64,000 nt of DNA from Polytrichum commune. Lineage: Eukaryota; Streptophyta; Polytrichopsida; Polytrichales; Polytrichaceae. Below, one piece after another: positions 35,196 to 47,762 of this stretch. Positions within the stretch are counted from its first letter, which is position 1, and each line of letters opens with the position of its first letter. Made by a program: the position numbers and the translations under genes. The notes under the pieces were generated by a model that was not told the origin of the DNA, made no database searches, and saw nothing but the letters and a program-made list of their open reading frames with translations. The stretch covers positions 10,978,501-11,042,500 of the forward strand of contig OX485808.1 in NCBI GenBank assembly GCA_950295325.1, given 5' to 3'.

Positions 35196-35211
35196 CCCCC
35201 CCCCCCCCCCC
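35196..35211. repeat. C16 homopolymer
   Basis: Run of 16 C, 302 bp from the G11 tract and in the inverse sense. Confidence 0.95.
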
Positions 35212-35405
35212 GGTGCGCAAAATCATGCTTCCGAAAACCACTCTATTGGCTTCCTCCATGCATGAAGAGCCTATTGAAGGCATTGACCTCACACGGTGAT
35301 GACCTCGTGGCCTAGGCACCTTATGTTTTTTCGTCAACGGTGTGAACCGGTTGTTGCAATCACCGGAAAGTTTTACACACTTTGTATGAGCTTGAGCAGG
35401 AGTAA

Positions 35406-36120
35406 GGGCCGCTTTACACCTACCTAGAGGCCGGGGCAATTCGTTGTGTAAAAGGCTTGAGATCCTCACTTGTGATTGGTCAGAAGGCTGAAATCAACCC
35501 CAACCCCTTTACACTTAGAGGCCGGGCCAATTCGTTGTGTAAGAGGCTTGAAATCCTCACTTGTCATTGGTCAAAAGGTTGAAATCAGCCCCAACCCCTT
35601 TACACCTAAGGCCGGGCCAATTCGTTGTGTAAGAGGCTTGAAATCCTCACTTGTCATTGGTCAAAAGGCTAAAATCAATCCCAATTCCTTTACACCTAGA
35701 GGCCGGGCTGATTTGGTGGTATGATTTTTTTAATCAAATAATTGCATGGTATGACACGGCCTGAGCTCATTGAATTGGGTGCACCCAAAATGGAAGGCCA
35801 ATTCTTGGCCTCGGGACCAATGTCAAATTTCATTCATTTTTTTAAAATAAAATATGATTTTTTAGCAAACCATATCCATTGGATTATGTGGAAATATGAA
35901 CGACTCTATGCTAAATTATGCTAGATCCGTTAGATTATGCTAGATATATTGAATTGGCCTAGCTTCTTGACCCTAAGGCCTTTACATATGAAAAAATCGG
36001 CCCCCATTATAATATTATTATAATGTGTAGTTGAGGCCGACCTCCAACCCAAAAGGGGCTGAAATTTCATGCAATCCGCCTCAAGGGGAATTGGCCCGGC
36101 CTCTAGGCGTAAAGCGGCCC
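35406..36120. mobile_element. MITE family B (Harbinger/Tourist-like, TAA target duplication)
   Basis: 715 bp with inverted ends GGGCCGCTTTACACCTACCT and, from the right, GGGCCGCTTTACGCCTAGAG, flanked by TAA on both sides (35403-35405, 36121-36123). The ends resemble family A (GGGCCACTTCACAC), so both probably used related transposases. Inside are three ~90-bp tandem units (about 35425-35710) that themselves repeat the subterminal GGCCGGGCCAATTCGTTGTG motif. Confidence 0.85.
35425..35710. repeat. Three ~90-bp tandem units inside MITE B
   Basis: The marker ATCCTCACTTGT falls at 35462, 35553 and 35643, giving periods of 91 and 90 bp. Each unit also carries CCCCTTTACAC and GGCCGGGC blocks with few differences. 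Confidence 0.85.
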
Positions 36121-36123
36121 TAA

Positions 36124-36780
36124 GATCAAGTGCCACCGACTTTTGTTTACGGGAGTGGACGCGTTGGAAGGTATTGGAGGCATTGAGAGACAAAATTTGC
36201 AAATCACACGAGTCCATGTCTACGTCGGGTGCCCATTTCGGAGTGAATGTTGAGGAGCATGCTTATGTAGTAACGTAACAAACGACAACACAATTGAAGA
36301 AGTTATCTCGGGAGCAAGTGTTGTGGATGCTCATTCTTCAGCAACAATTTGTGAAGTAGGGTTGGATTGGAATCCTAAGCAAGATTCCGGAATTGCAATT
36401 TTACAAGAAGGTCATATTGATGGTAGTAGGGTCACGGGTACGCAAAGGCACACCATGGGAGCCCAATTTACTTCAAGACCTTCACAAACTATGGTTGGCT
36501 GACATACAAGCTTGCCCTTGCGACAACTACAACAAACACATTCATCTTAGTATGGCCTTGCATGTAAAATGACCCTTTTGCAACATGTGTGCACCAATTG
36601 ACCGAGTAGTTGTTGGTAATGTTCATAGTAGTGAATGTTGTGTGGCGACTCGCGCTCACGTCAGATAATAAAATAAAATAATACGCTCGTATCAAGGTAC
36701 CGGCATGAATGTGAGCCCGTTGGTCTGGTGCTGATCACAATGTTATGTGATGCAACATAAGGAGTTTTGCCTCCTTTAGG
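36124..36780. other. Unannotated sequence
   Basis: No clear gene. The string GACTCGCGCTCACGTC near 36646 recurs at 37588, showing a repeat on either side of the LINE relic. Confidence 0.4.
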
Positions 36781-36799
36781 AGGTGGGCTCTACTGCTTT

Positions 36800-37600
36800 A
36801 AAAATTTTCCCTTTTTTTTTCTTAGGGTGGGGGGACATGTGTTTGTTTGTTGTCTAGTTTTCTTTTGTTGAGGACTAGGTATGTGAGATACTTGATGCCG
36901 TTTTGGTGTAGGCTTTTCATTAGGGATTTGATGTTGGTTTTAGGGATTTTTAGTTTGGTCAACTTATCTATAGAGTGTTCATGTATGGCTCCTCTAACTC
37001 TTGCCGTGATGGTAACGAGGGGGTTGGTCTTCCACCCATTGTTTTGTATGGTGTTAATTAGTGGATCATATTTGGCATGTTTGTGCACGAGGGCTTGTTC
37101 AGGAAATCTGTCATGGTAGTACGTGAATTCTATGAGTTGGACTGTGCGTGTGGCAGAGGGTTTGTCATAGGTGTTTGTGTTTGGTTTGGGGCTCCAAATA
37201 TGCATAGGATGTCTGGCCTAAGTTTGGCATGACATTTGCATTGCGTTTGTGGGCATGTGCATTTAAGTTACCAGTCTGGGATTGTGTTGGTCGGGTGTTT
37301 TATTGTTAATTTTTCATGCGTTGGCTAGTGTAAAGAACCTGGTGTTTTTATTGGTTCAGAGTGTTTGAGTGATAAGGTGTATTGCTTTGTTGTGTCGTGC
37401 AATTATTAGGCCTTTTAGGTATGGGTTCCCACATGTTGAAAGGAAGTGTGACCATGTGTCTCTCTCGTTTTTATGGCATAGTGTATAGTTGGGATTCTGG
37501 TGTGCAAGGGACCACATTATATGTTTCATGTGGTTACCCATGTATGCTTGCCTCAAATGAGTAGGGTGGTATGTTATATTTTAGAAGGACTCGCGCTCAC
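36800..37600 (-). pseudogene. LINE ORF2 C-terminus with restriction-like endonuclease signature
   Basis: On the minus strand, read from 37556 down: a zinc-binding-like stretch (YTLCHKNERDTWSHFLSTC, then GLIIARHNKAIH), then LKCTCPQTQCKCHAKLRPDI near 37210-37260, and finally a 127-codon frame (36822-37205) with ATRTVQLIEFTYYHDRFPEQ, a KHAKY box (residues 42-46), LVTITARVRGAIHEHS and LNKRKL. A C-rich finger followed by RPD and then K-x-x-K-Y is the signature of the restriction-like endonuclease of R2-type LINEs. Stops near 37300 and a frameshift between RPDILC and the following frame show that it is dead. Upstream RT sequence was not found, so this is a 5'-truncated copy. Confidence 0.72.
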
Positions 37601-39454
37601 GTCGGATAATGGACGGAGCACTAAACCCATTGATCGGAGTGTGGGAATTGGAGGGAGAACGTTCACTAGTATCAAAGTTGGTGCAAAGGATGAGGGAGCA
37701 TGTGTTGCACGTGCCTCCACTTGTGGACGCATTGCCTCAATTTGTGGCTACACCCATGATCCTCCATTGAATGCCGATATGAACCTAGTAGTGTAGCAAT
37801 TTTTGCCAGTATAGGTTTAAAACACATAGATAAACATAATGGATCAACCGAGCATGAATAACAACTAGCATCAACAATTCATAGTGGCTCCAAAAGAGGC
37901 AACAAGCACGTGGATGTGCTTTATGTGTAGTAGCCAACATTTGCAATAAGAAGATTGTTATGGCAATGACAACACCAATGTGTTTGAAGCATGCGACATG
38001 GCGGACAAGTGTAGACACATAATCCAAACGGCGTGTTTTGAGTTGTTTTTGGCCTCTGTATTTATTAAGGAGAATCACATCTCCCAAACACTTTAGGAGC
38101 CCTACAAACTATATTTTATCTATTAGAGATGCATTCCACAAAAATGTGTTAATATTGTTGTAGTAATACCTTGAAGGTAATGTTAGCGTTCACAACATTG
38201 TGCGGTATGTGATGCATTATACGTCTTCCCTCCGTTACCATGCATCTATGTGTTGTTGTGTAAATACAACGGGTAGTAATAACCCATGTGTGTGTGTGAA
38301 TGAAGTGATTTACGTTTTACACATTACCACAACTCACATTGGCGTCATGTAAATATTTAATGCAATGTGCAGTCATGAAGTATTTTACATCCTTCAAATT
38401 ACCAAACCTTACAATGTCATAGTGTATTTTTTTAGGGCAAGAACATCAACATACGCGGTAATTAAGATCCAAAAAATGGCCCTCGATAATGTAGGCCCAA
38501 AATGAAGCGACATTCCAGGGCCCACCTAGTCACGATCACCGAGGAGATGTTAGATTCAAATATTCATAGTTTAGACTCAATCACCCTAGCCACAATTGTT
38601 TGCATGATTTCTTGAGGTTCTTACAATTGTTCTAAATGAATGACTACTTGTTGTTGTCATCCTTGGGTGTATTGAAACCCCCATTTTCTTACTAATGAAA
38701 GTTGGTGCTCTTCTAAAAGTGTTCTTTCATCCTTCTTATACTAATGTAATGAATGGCTAAAGTGATGCTATTTTATACTTAATGCCACATATGATTTTTC
38801 ATTTTTAACACACAACTTACTCAATGGCATTGTTGCACTCACTTGTTGACAGCTTAAGGATTAAAAATAGGTGCCACCAAAAGGAATGTGTTACTTTAAG
38901 ACCTCGGTACCTTACAACACCACACGCTCTTTAAAATTTTGTGCAACTCGAATCAAAATTGGTAGCTTATTAGTTTTCCGTACCCAAGTGCAAGCAACCA
39001 TCAACCATGCCTTAACCTTTAACTACCAAAACCCTAGAATGTACATATATTTAAATGCTACCAACATGATATATGTTGATTAATAAGGTCCAAGTGGCAA
39101 CTAAAGTTGGACCATGGCTGCACATTGGGATGGTTGCATGTACGTTAGTTAGTGCCCACATAACCTTATGATTTTAGTATCATTAACTAGAAAAAGGTGG
39201 TATACATATACATGTGTGAACACGTGGAGCAAATTCAATCATGGTATGCAATAGGGGGTTAATGCACAACACCGTTTATGGTATGTAGTGTCATGTACAT
39301 TATTTGCAAAGGGCCTAAACTAGATGCCTAGAGGTTTCAAAGTGTCACGCCCACTAATTGCCTGTAAGATTCCATTCGACAACAAAAGCAACTTCTTTAA
39401 GTGAAAATATATTTTCATTATGATATTTAGAGTAGCACATTGGGATATGTTAGA
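37600..39454. other. Unannotated A+T-rich sequence
   Basis: The plus frame 37500-37796 (98 codons) has no known motif. Nothing else recognised. Confidence 0.4.
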
Positions 39455-39650
39455 TGATAGTCTTGCGTTTTAGTATGCGAGGGGAAGATATTTTTTAGCT
39501 CATTGATGGCAAGTGTCGTGCGTTTATATTTTAGTATGCAAGGGGAAGTTATTTGAACTTACTAATGCAAGTGTCATACGTTTACATCTTCGTATGCAAG
39601 AGGAAGATGTTCTTGGGCATAATAATGGTAAATGTCATATGTGTACACTT
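39455..39650. repeat. Three ~60-bp degenerate tandem units
   Basis: TAGTATGCGAGGGGAAG-like markers at about 39472, 39533 and 39591 are each followed by AAGTGTC(G/A)T(G/A)CGTTTA-like text. Non-coding minisatellite. Confidence 0.7.
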
Positions 39651-40090
39651 TAATCAACTTGTAGACCATTGAGGAACATAGACATCCACCTCATAACATT
39701 GTTGAACATATTCATGTCAAGATATAGATAAGCGCACTCACTGCCAAGTTTCATGAGACAACACTTATGGTGAAGTTGTTATTCATCAATGTAACCTAGC
39801 ATATGCTTCAAAATAGGATAAGTGACAGTATTTCGCATGTGACACTAAATACCATAATCAACGTAGTGATAGTGTCCTTTGACATGCAAATAACTCCTAA
39901 ACACATAAACCCAAAAAAACTCTTCCATGTGGAATGCACTAGGACCAATACATTACACCTCATAATGGTGTGACTAATATAGGGCCCCATCACATGGATG
40001 GAAAATAGTGTGTTGAGTTGGCATCAAGAATGGCTAGGTCAAAGCTATCATGAAGCCTAAACATGGGTTAAAAACTTTGCCCTTCCTTTA

Positions 40091-40505
40091 GGGCCACTTC
40101 ACACACGAGCCAAACGCCGTGACCATGGAATTGTGAGAGCCCAAAAGAAAGAGTCCAAAGGCCGTCCCAACACACCTCCAAAATCATGTAGTGTGGTCAC
40201 ATATCCTCAAGTGTAGTGCGAAGCCATATGTGACCGGTCCCCCAACCAAATGCTATTTCAATGAACTTCTATTCATGTGGATCCTCACACATGATAAAAT
40301 AGAATAAAACAATGGTTGTGAGCATTTTGAGCATTAGGAATGCCATGGTCTCCTAGTTTTGTGTTAGGCCTACCTCCAAGAAGTGGTTTTCGAAAATAAT
40401 CCAAGTGACCATGAAACATGTTCCATTCGATGCCATGTAGGAATCCATGTAGACTTTAACATCCACCTTACATTCACATACTCCATTGGTCCCTCATTGT
40501 GCCCA
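40091..40505. mobile_element. MITE family A, copy 2 (right end missing)
   Basis: Left end GGGCCACTTCACACACGAGC preceded by TTA (40088-40090). It follows copy 3 through GTAGACTTTA...CTCCATTGGTCCCTC and is then lost. Family C sequence begins soon after, at 40597. Confidence 0.75.
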
Positions 40506-40596
40506 AAAAAAAAATTCCCCAAACACTGCCCTAAAGGGGTTGCTTCGTCAACTCATGGGCCCACATGGAATTGTCAATGGGAAAGGACGTTGTGTT

Positions 40597-40990
40597 AACG
40601 TAGATGGGTCTTAAATGGTTACTTTTCTCCCCAAGCTAGCCCACTTCTCCAAGGATATGAGACACGCAATTGATACAAGATGGTTAGCAAATCCAAGTCG
40701 AGGCCGTAGTCACTTTCCTCATAATTTTTGAAGTTCACATGAATATCTTATTCATTATCAAAGTCATTTTTTTGTGCTCATTAGATGGTCGTGCACATCT
40801 CTCCAATCACGTTGATTATTGAGCTTAGAATGATTATCGTATTTCAAACACACGATCCAACCTCTTTTGAACACATGTTTTTTTGGTATCCGTTCTTAGA
40901 ATCATAACAAATTGCATGTCACCCAAATATAGGTGTCCAATTAAGAGAACTAATTGATTTAGGCACGTCAACCTCAAGATTGGTGACGAG
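40597..40990. repeat. Repeat family C, copy 2
   Basis: GTAGATGGGTCTTAAATGG, TACAAGATGGTTAGCAAAT, a CTCATAATTTTTGAAG block and ATATCTTATTCATTATCAAAG are shared with 44177-44560 and partly with 8243-8420 and 55350-55700. Confidence 0.65.
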
Positions 40991-41010
40991 TTCCTTCTTG
41001 TGAGCTATTA

Positions 41011-41240
41011 GAGAGATGGAATTATCATATACGAACGTACCTCTCATCCATCCAACATAAAACCTTGACCCCCTATAGGTTTGTTGCCAATTCATCTCTA
41101 ATATACTAATTTGAGATCTTTGAAGTTAATTATAGTATCAAATAAACTTTTAAAAAGTTAACCTCCAGACCACACACTATTTTAGGGCTTTTATGTTAGA
41201 TGAATGAGAGGTACGTTTGCATATGATAATTCCCTCTCTC
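41011..41240. mobile_element. MITE family D, copy 2 (best preserved)
   Basis: About 230 bp with inverted ends of roughly 45 bp. The left starts GAGAGATGGAATTATCATAT and the right, inverted, GAGAGAGGGAATTATCATAT; both continue with an ACGTACCTCTCAT stretch and AACATAAAA. Target duplication was not resolved. No coding region. Confidence 0.85.
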
Positions 41241-41280
41241 CCAAGCTGCTTGGTCTGTGTGCTCAAAGAAGATAAAATTT

Positions 41281-41295
41281 GGGGGGGGGGGGGGG
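41281..41295. repeat. G15 homopolymer
   Basis: Run of 15 G after GATAAAATTT. Confidence 0.95.
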
Positions 41296-41524
41296 TACCA
41301 AAACACCCACGTGAATGGTGCCTTGTTGCCAAGTTATCTAATCTTCATCCGTCTTTTTGTATGTGGATGGGGATGTTTAGAAGAAGTTAAGTGCTTACCG
41401 ACAAGGTCGATTTCAAGCCACTTGATATCCAAGAGAGAGAGGTCCCGAGCTCCAAGTTGGGTTGTGCCATGATTGGCCACATGGGGGCTCCTAATGGGAA
41501 GTGAAGTTCATTTGCACGGCATTA

Positions 41525-42015
41525 GGGCCACTTCACACGCAAGCCAAGAGCCGTGACCATGAAATTGTGAGAGCCCAAAAGAAAGTGTCCAAAGGCCGTC
41601 CCAAAGCACTTTTAAAATCATGTCGTGTGGGCGTGGGCCCTCTAGTGTAGTGTGAAGTCATATGTGACCGGGCCCTCAACCCAAATACTATTTCAATCAA
41701 CTTCTATTCACGAGGAGTCCTCACACATGGTAAGATATAATAAATCAACGGTTGTGAGATTTTAGAGTGCCACGGTATCCTAGTTTTGTGTTAGGCCTAC
41801 CTCCAAGAGGTGGTTCTTGAAAAATAGGCAAATTGATTGTGAAACATGACCCATTTGATGCCGTGTAGGAAGGTATCCATGTAGACTTTACATTCATCTT
41901 GCATTCACTTGCTCCGTTGGTCCCTTGAGCATAGTGTGAAGCGAACTTGGACCGGCTATGAGAGTGCTTGAAGTGCAATGGTCACGGGCCCTCAATCTCG
42001 TGTGTGAAGTGACCC
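41525..42015. mobile_element. MITE family A, copy 3
   Basis: 491 bp. Left end GGGCCACTTCACACGCAAGC and, from the right, GGGTCACTTCACACACGAGA, flanked by TTA (41522-41524 and 42016-42018). No transposase. Confidence 0.85.
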
Positions 42016-42018
42016 TTA

Positions 42019-44176
42019 GAAGTGAAGGGAAAATGGTCTCCTATTTGATCATTGGTTCAATTCACTGAGTTGTGTGAACCATGAGGAGGAAGCTCCACTT
42101 GCAAGTGAAATTGAACAGACATGCAGATAATTGAACGTAGCACTCACCATCTCATATCTCGCTGATGTGTCTTGTCTTCATAAAACAAGAACACAACGAA
42201 TATAGACCACAACATGCGTCATGGTGAGTGTTATGTACTATATCATACACATGTCGCCTTGCTACAGGTTGCAACAAGGTGTCCTCGTTTACCTACGCCA
42301 TTGCTCATGCAACTTAGCAGTCGCATGAGGAAGTCTTAATAAAGTCCGTAGTAGGGTTCCTCGCATACAATAATGGATAGAGATGTAGATATCACAACAT
42401 CTAGATGTGTTAAAGTGAAGGTAATTGTCAACACTTGAGAATTAAAAGGCGGTGGCGTGCATAAAATGCAAGAGAGCGACCTTTTAAGTTAGCTCAATCA
42501 CAAGTTTGAGCAATGTGATTGGGAATACTACATTGTGTCATGACGTGGTTTACTTTCCCTTGTTTTTGTTTTTGGTTTCGGTTCTTTTGAGGCCCCTTTA
42601 TTGCTAAAATATTTGTGGTATGAGAGAGGGGTACTAGTGCTATATTGATTATCTCAATTAGTGCATGTTATTATGCAGAGTTACATAATGCAATACCATC
42701 TTACTTAGGAATTTCAATTTTTACTAATAAGAATTCAATGGGTTGTTTGGACATTATAGAACATAAACAACTTTGCTTGGTAAAATATGTCATTCTCATT
42801 AAATTTTTATAGCACTTCATGACTCTAAATTATAACACACTCTAATTGGGATAATTAGTGTAATGATAAGGTTTGATAGGGGACCCAACAAAGTCAAGGG
42901 GGGTTTACCATTGTGGTCCAAGTTGGTTTTTCACTTAGGCTGAGGCCCATGCCATCCTTTGTGGATAAGAAATCCACATGGAATCTTATATGATAAAAAA
43001 TAAATTTTTTTTATAGTCTAGGAGAAGTAATTTTGGACACCTCTTTAACCCTTTATTGCATATGGGTGCATTCCAATGACCTTGGAACTTTTATACCACC
43101 TTTGAAGTCAAGGGCTATTCGACCCACTATCACCAACATATTTTATGACCAACCACTTGTAGGTGGAAACCAACTCCATTATGAAGATACGGAAAGTGAT
43201 GTTGGATCTTTCTAACGGACAACATTCATGAGCAAGAAAAATCACATCCATGTCCAAATCTTATTGAACATTTGTGAACTTCAAAATCGCTTAAGAGCAT
43301 TGCTCTCCTTCAAGTTAAAACTAAATCAAACATGATTTGCACATGTTGGTTCTTGAAATATATAAGAAACTACAGGCCAAGTGGGGAGTTGGATGAAGAC
43401 ATGACATGCCTCCGTGCTAGCTTCATATTTTGAAGGAGAGCATGTGGGACTCTAGTGGACAATAAAGGGTTAATATAAGCTTAACAAATACTCAGAGACC
43501 GTGATCCCTAAATCTCATAAGTGCCAATAAGGTCTATTATATTAAATGCATAACCCTATCTTTGTAGACCCAACCTAGGGCCTACATGCAAGTCTAAGAT
43601 CAATGATGAAGCATCTCTCATTCTAACCAACCTATGGTTGGCGTGATCTCTCTCTCTCGTTGTCATGTCTAATAATAAATCAACACAACTTCATGTACAA
43701 TCTCTCTTGCGTTTACATGAAGACCATGCAAAGGACTGTTCCCTTTTATTTTGTTTGCCTCGGGCCTTCATTCCCTATGGTCACATTCAACATGGGGTAT
43801 CATTGAATTCAATTAGTCCCTTGCTATGATCTCGGTGTAAACCACCCCTTAGTTCAAAAAATTCTCAAAATCCATTTAAGGTTTTGGGGAAATATTGAAT
43901 TTGTTCACAATAGGACCTCCATGACAATACTAGGTGTAGACCCAACATATTTCCTTTTATAATGAGCTCAAACATGGAAGAATGAGTGAACTTGCATCAC
44001 CCTCACATGCTAACCTAATCAGTTTTTCTAACTTATTGTAATCTTTCTAACAAAAAACCGTGTAAGTACGGCACACATATTCTTTAGGTCTTAGGTACAA
44101 AGTTAGTTGGCTTCGATGGGAACTTCGAAGGTGGGCCTCACTATGCTATGTTATCAAGTTGTAGTTCCAACCTAAA
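42019..44176. other. Unannotated A+T-rich sequence
   Basis: No gene found. The stretch 42722-42860 shares blocks with 63475-63600 (GGACATTATAGAACATAAA, then TATAGCAC and AACACGC/AACACAC), so it is another dispersed repeat. Confidence 0.45.
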
Positions 44177-44560
44177 GTAAGTGGGTCTTAAATGGACACT
44201 CTTTTTTTCTGCACCCACCTTCTATAGGATACACGCAACTAGTGTGAGATGATTAACAAATCTAAATCGTGTTTGTAGTCATTTTCCTCATAATTTTTGG
44301 AGCTTGTGTAAATATCTTATTCATTGTCAAAGAGAATATTCTCTAAGTTAATTAATGGTCATATAGGTTCCTCCAATTATACTCGTCGCTATGTTCAAAT
44401 TGGTGAGCACATAGTTTGATCTCTTTACAATACATGTTTTTTGCTGTATGTTCTTAGATTTACACCCAACTATACACCATTCAAATATGGGTGTATGTTT
44501 AAGATCAAAAATCAAATTAGACACATCTATCTTGCACCTTATTACAAGGAGAACCATTTA
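44177..44560. repeat. Repeat family C, copy 3
   Basis: Same block order as 40597-40990, with ATATCTTATTCATTGTCAAAG and a final part also found near 55440-55700. Confidence 0.65.
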
Positions 44561-44670
44561 ATTGTAGTTGTTATTCTCATGGGTGAAAAGAATAAACGTG
44601 AATTCATAAAACCATAATGAGCCACCCATTGGTCCATTCTTGAGTTAGGAGGCAATCATAAAGGGGTGTT

Positions 44671-44683
44671 GGGGGGGGGGGGG
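44671..44683. repeat. G13 homopolymer
   Basis: Run of 13 G after AAAGGGGTGTT. Confidence 0.95.
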
Positions 44684-44699
44684 TGTTAGCTTCCACTTA

Positions 44700-47270
44700 A
44701 GGTGAGAGAAGTTACCCTAACAAAACACGTTGCCAATGCACCAAATATTAATACACTCGGCTTCAAGAGCCGCTTGGGTTTTTTCACTTCACAAACTTCA
44801 TAATATAGCTTATATGAGCCTCATGAGCGTGAATAGTATCCCTTCAAGCCTTGTGACAAATTTTGTCAACTACCGCTTTATCGTTAGAGAAGACAAGTCT
44901 ATATCATATGGCATATCAAACGTGCCAAAGAGTAACTCCTCTAACTTAGCATGTCACATGTGTATTCAACATTTTTGGTGTTGGGACTATATGTATGACA
45001 ATGCTTGGTACCATGGATAATGTTGGTAATAATTTATTTCCAAAAATTTGGGGATTTTTTCTGAAATTCTTCATGATCTCCCCATAAAATTATTGAATTT
45101 CTTCGGAAGTTTGCAATCCACAAAGCGAAGCTTTTGGGATTCTACCACTTTGAACCAAAATTAAGACACTTGCCTACATGAACCACACAAGTGCTCCAAG
45201 CGCCAATAGAGACATCACTTGTGATGAGTTGTCAAAGAGAAACATGAATTTTCTTGCTTTTGGCGTTGTGCCACATGAGATCGGGGGCCTTTCCATTATC
45301 CTTAAATACCATATTCACTTTGTCTCAAAGTTGAAAGAGTTTGCTAGTTCTTTCCTTTGCTTTGAGACCAATATCATGCCCAATCTTAGTGTTGTAGTCG
45401 AGAAATAACTACCCTCACTGAGGGTCAATTTGCACCCAATTTCGTTTGGCAGGGTCTCGCTTACAGTTTCTAATCAAACCAAGGAGCCAAAGACTAGTCA
45501 ATTTCTTGCCATTGTTGATGAAGTTGCAACTTCATCTATTAAAAATTGTGCCATTAAATTATATCCATGGAGTTATCATATTCAACTCTTGGGGGCAAGA
45601 ACTTGGAGGATCTAGACAGAGGCACACGGGCACACACCCTAACTCATTGCCAAGCCCATCGAGTTTATAGTGAGGGTTAAATGTTTTTATGTCATTGAAT
45701 GCATATGATTAGGTTCAATGAAGTCCTTTTCCAAGTTGCAACCTTCAACACTCCAATTAGATAGCCTAGGAGTACAGTGCATGGAAGAAGCAAACAAAAA
45801 TACCACCTAGAGGTCAATTGCAAAGTGTTTGACATGTGTAATGCACCTTCGATAATGCTGTATGTTGTGGGAGCCACATTTTGTCCATATATAGCCCATC
45901 ACGTGTGGGGCAAAGCCACCTTGGCCAACAAGAAGGCAACTAACAAGTCTTCTTTATTCTAAAGGATATCGTGGATGAAAGTGCAAGGAAGTTTGTTCCC
46001 AAATGGGCCTCAATGACAAGGATGTTTGTTGCACCTCTCTCGGGGCCACGCGTTGAGTGGAAATCATCCTATCTTGCACCTCAAAGTGCAATTCCATATT
46101 TTTCCCAGCCCGAGTGTGTGGCTTTGGGTGCACATAAGTACGTACCAATGTTGGATTGGCATAAGTGTGCACAATAGTATCAATATTGGTATCACATAAT
46201 CTAATCAACTGGTATAAATGTATAAATCATTGTTTGGATCAACATCATCCTCACACGAAATTGATACTAGGGTAATTTAATAAAGTTTGAAGGTTCATGC
46301 ACGGTATTCAATTCAAAATTTCTAAAATATCCTAGAAAAAATTCATGGCATATGATATTTAAGAAAAACATAGAATTCTCATATTTCTACTTGCATGCTA
46401 GGAAAAAAACGTATTTGCCCAACATTAGTAGAGACCTCACACAAGCATACGAGTCTTGGACAACTACACGTGTCATTGAAAACTCATCCTACATCATTAA
46501 AAAAGAGTGCAAATCTCTCATAATAGTGGATTTGCATTGTTCTTTCACAAACACATAACAACTAGGACTCATACACTAATTGTGCCTTAAAATATGCTTT
46601 GTGCGACCTTGTAAAAAGTGCAGAATGAAGGATGTTGTAGTCGAAAGTTCATTCACAATGTGGGTCGAGTAAGAAGGCTAGAAAACTTTCTATCAACAAG
46701 AAAACCACCCAAATTACTACAAGTGTATAGACAAAGGTTAAAGAATGATGTCCAACAATTGACTCCATTGGTCGATTGATGGAGCATCGTGATTGACCTT
46801 GCTTGATTCCTCACAACAATCACCCAAAGGAACTAAATGGTTGAAAATAATTGCCAATGTTACGGAAACTTGCAATTAACAATTCGAACACCACTTGAAT
46901 ACTTTTCAAAAGAATACAACAATGAACAACATTTATACAACAACAATGATATACAATATGGGTTGTTTTTTTATTGTGTTTTGTGATGCATAGTATTTGT
47001 TGTGTTTTTATCCTCGAGTTGGTAGAATAGTGCACACCTTTGACGTGACAATGAGGCTCAAGACAGGCTGTTGCCAACTGTGCAAAAAGCCTTCCTGTCC
47101 AATCAACTTGCTTTGGACTCATGATCACACTAGCTTTTTAATCTCTTCCTCTTTCCGAGTATTTTTCTTCCTTCCCAATTTGCATACCCAAAAAGTCCAT
47201 GCGTGCTTTGTGCATCCATGAGTCTCCGGCCAAAAGCGACCACGACTCTTTTACAATAATTTTTTTTTGT
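44700..47270. other. Unannotated sequence with unremarkable short ORFs
   Basis: ORFs of 60-102 codons on both strands (for example 44730-45020 plus and 46820-47128 minus) show no family motif. Nothing convincingly coding. Confidence 0.4.
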
Positions 47271-47719
47271 GAGTACAGTCTAACCTCGTTAATAAAACAC
47301 TCGTTTATACAACACCTTGGACATTACAACACCTTTTTGCGAGACCAAACTTTTTAGTTCAAAACTCTTTCTTTTATACAACTATGACACTCGATAATGT
47401 GACATTTAGAATCTCCGTTTTGTAATTTCAAAGAGGTAGTTAATTTCATCTTTTTTAATCTATGTTATGTACATATGAAATACATCCATTTTCACTTGGG
47501 AACTTCACTTATCGTTGGTACTTAATGAGAATTAGGGTTACTAGTGTAGAATGGACATGGTTAGGGTTAGCGCGGCCTCCTACTTAGTATGTTGCCTTAT
47601 ACTCATGATGATATGGTATCACCAATCTCTTTGTGCACTCTCTTGCATGTATTGTTGGAGGATGGCGTGTATATAACCTGCAACATGGAATGTTGATGGA
47701 AGGGAGAAGAATAGAATGC

Positions 47720-47732
47720 AAAAAAAAAAAAA
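47720..47732. repeat. A13 homopolymer
   Basis: One of the few A/T runs of similar length to the C/G tracts. Confidence 0.95.
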
Positions 47733-47762
47733 TTAGATGAACTTGGTGCTCTGATTTCAAAG

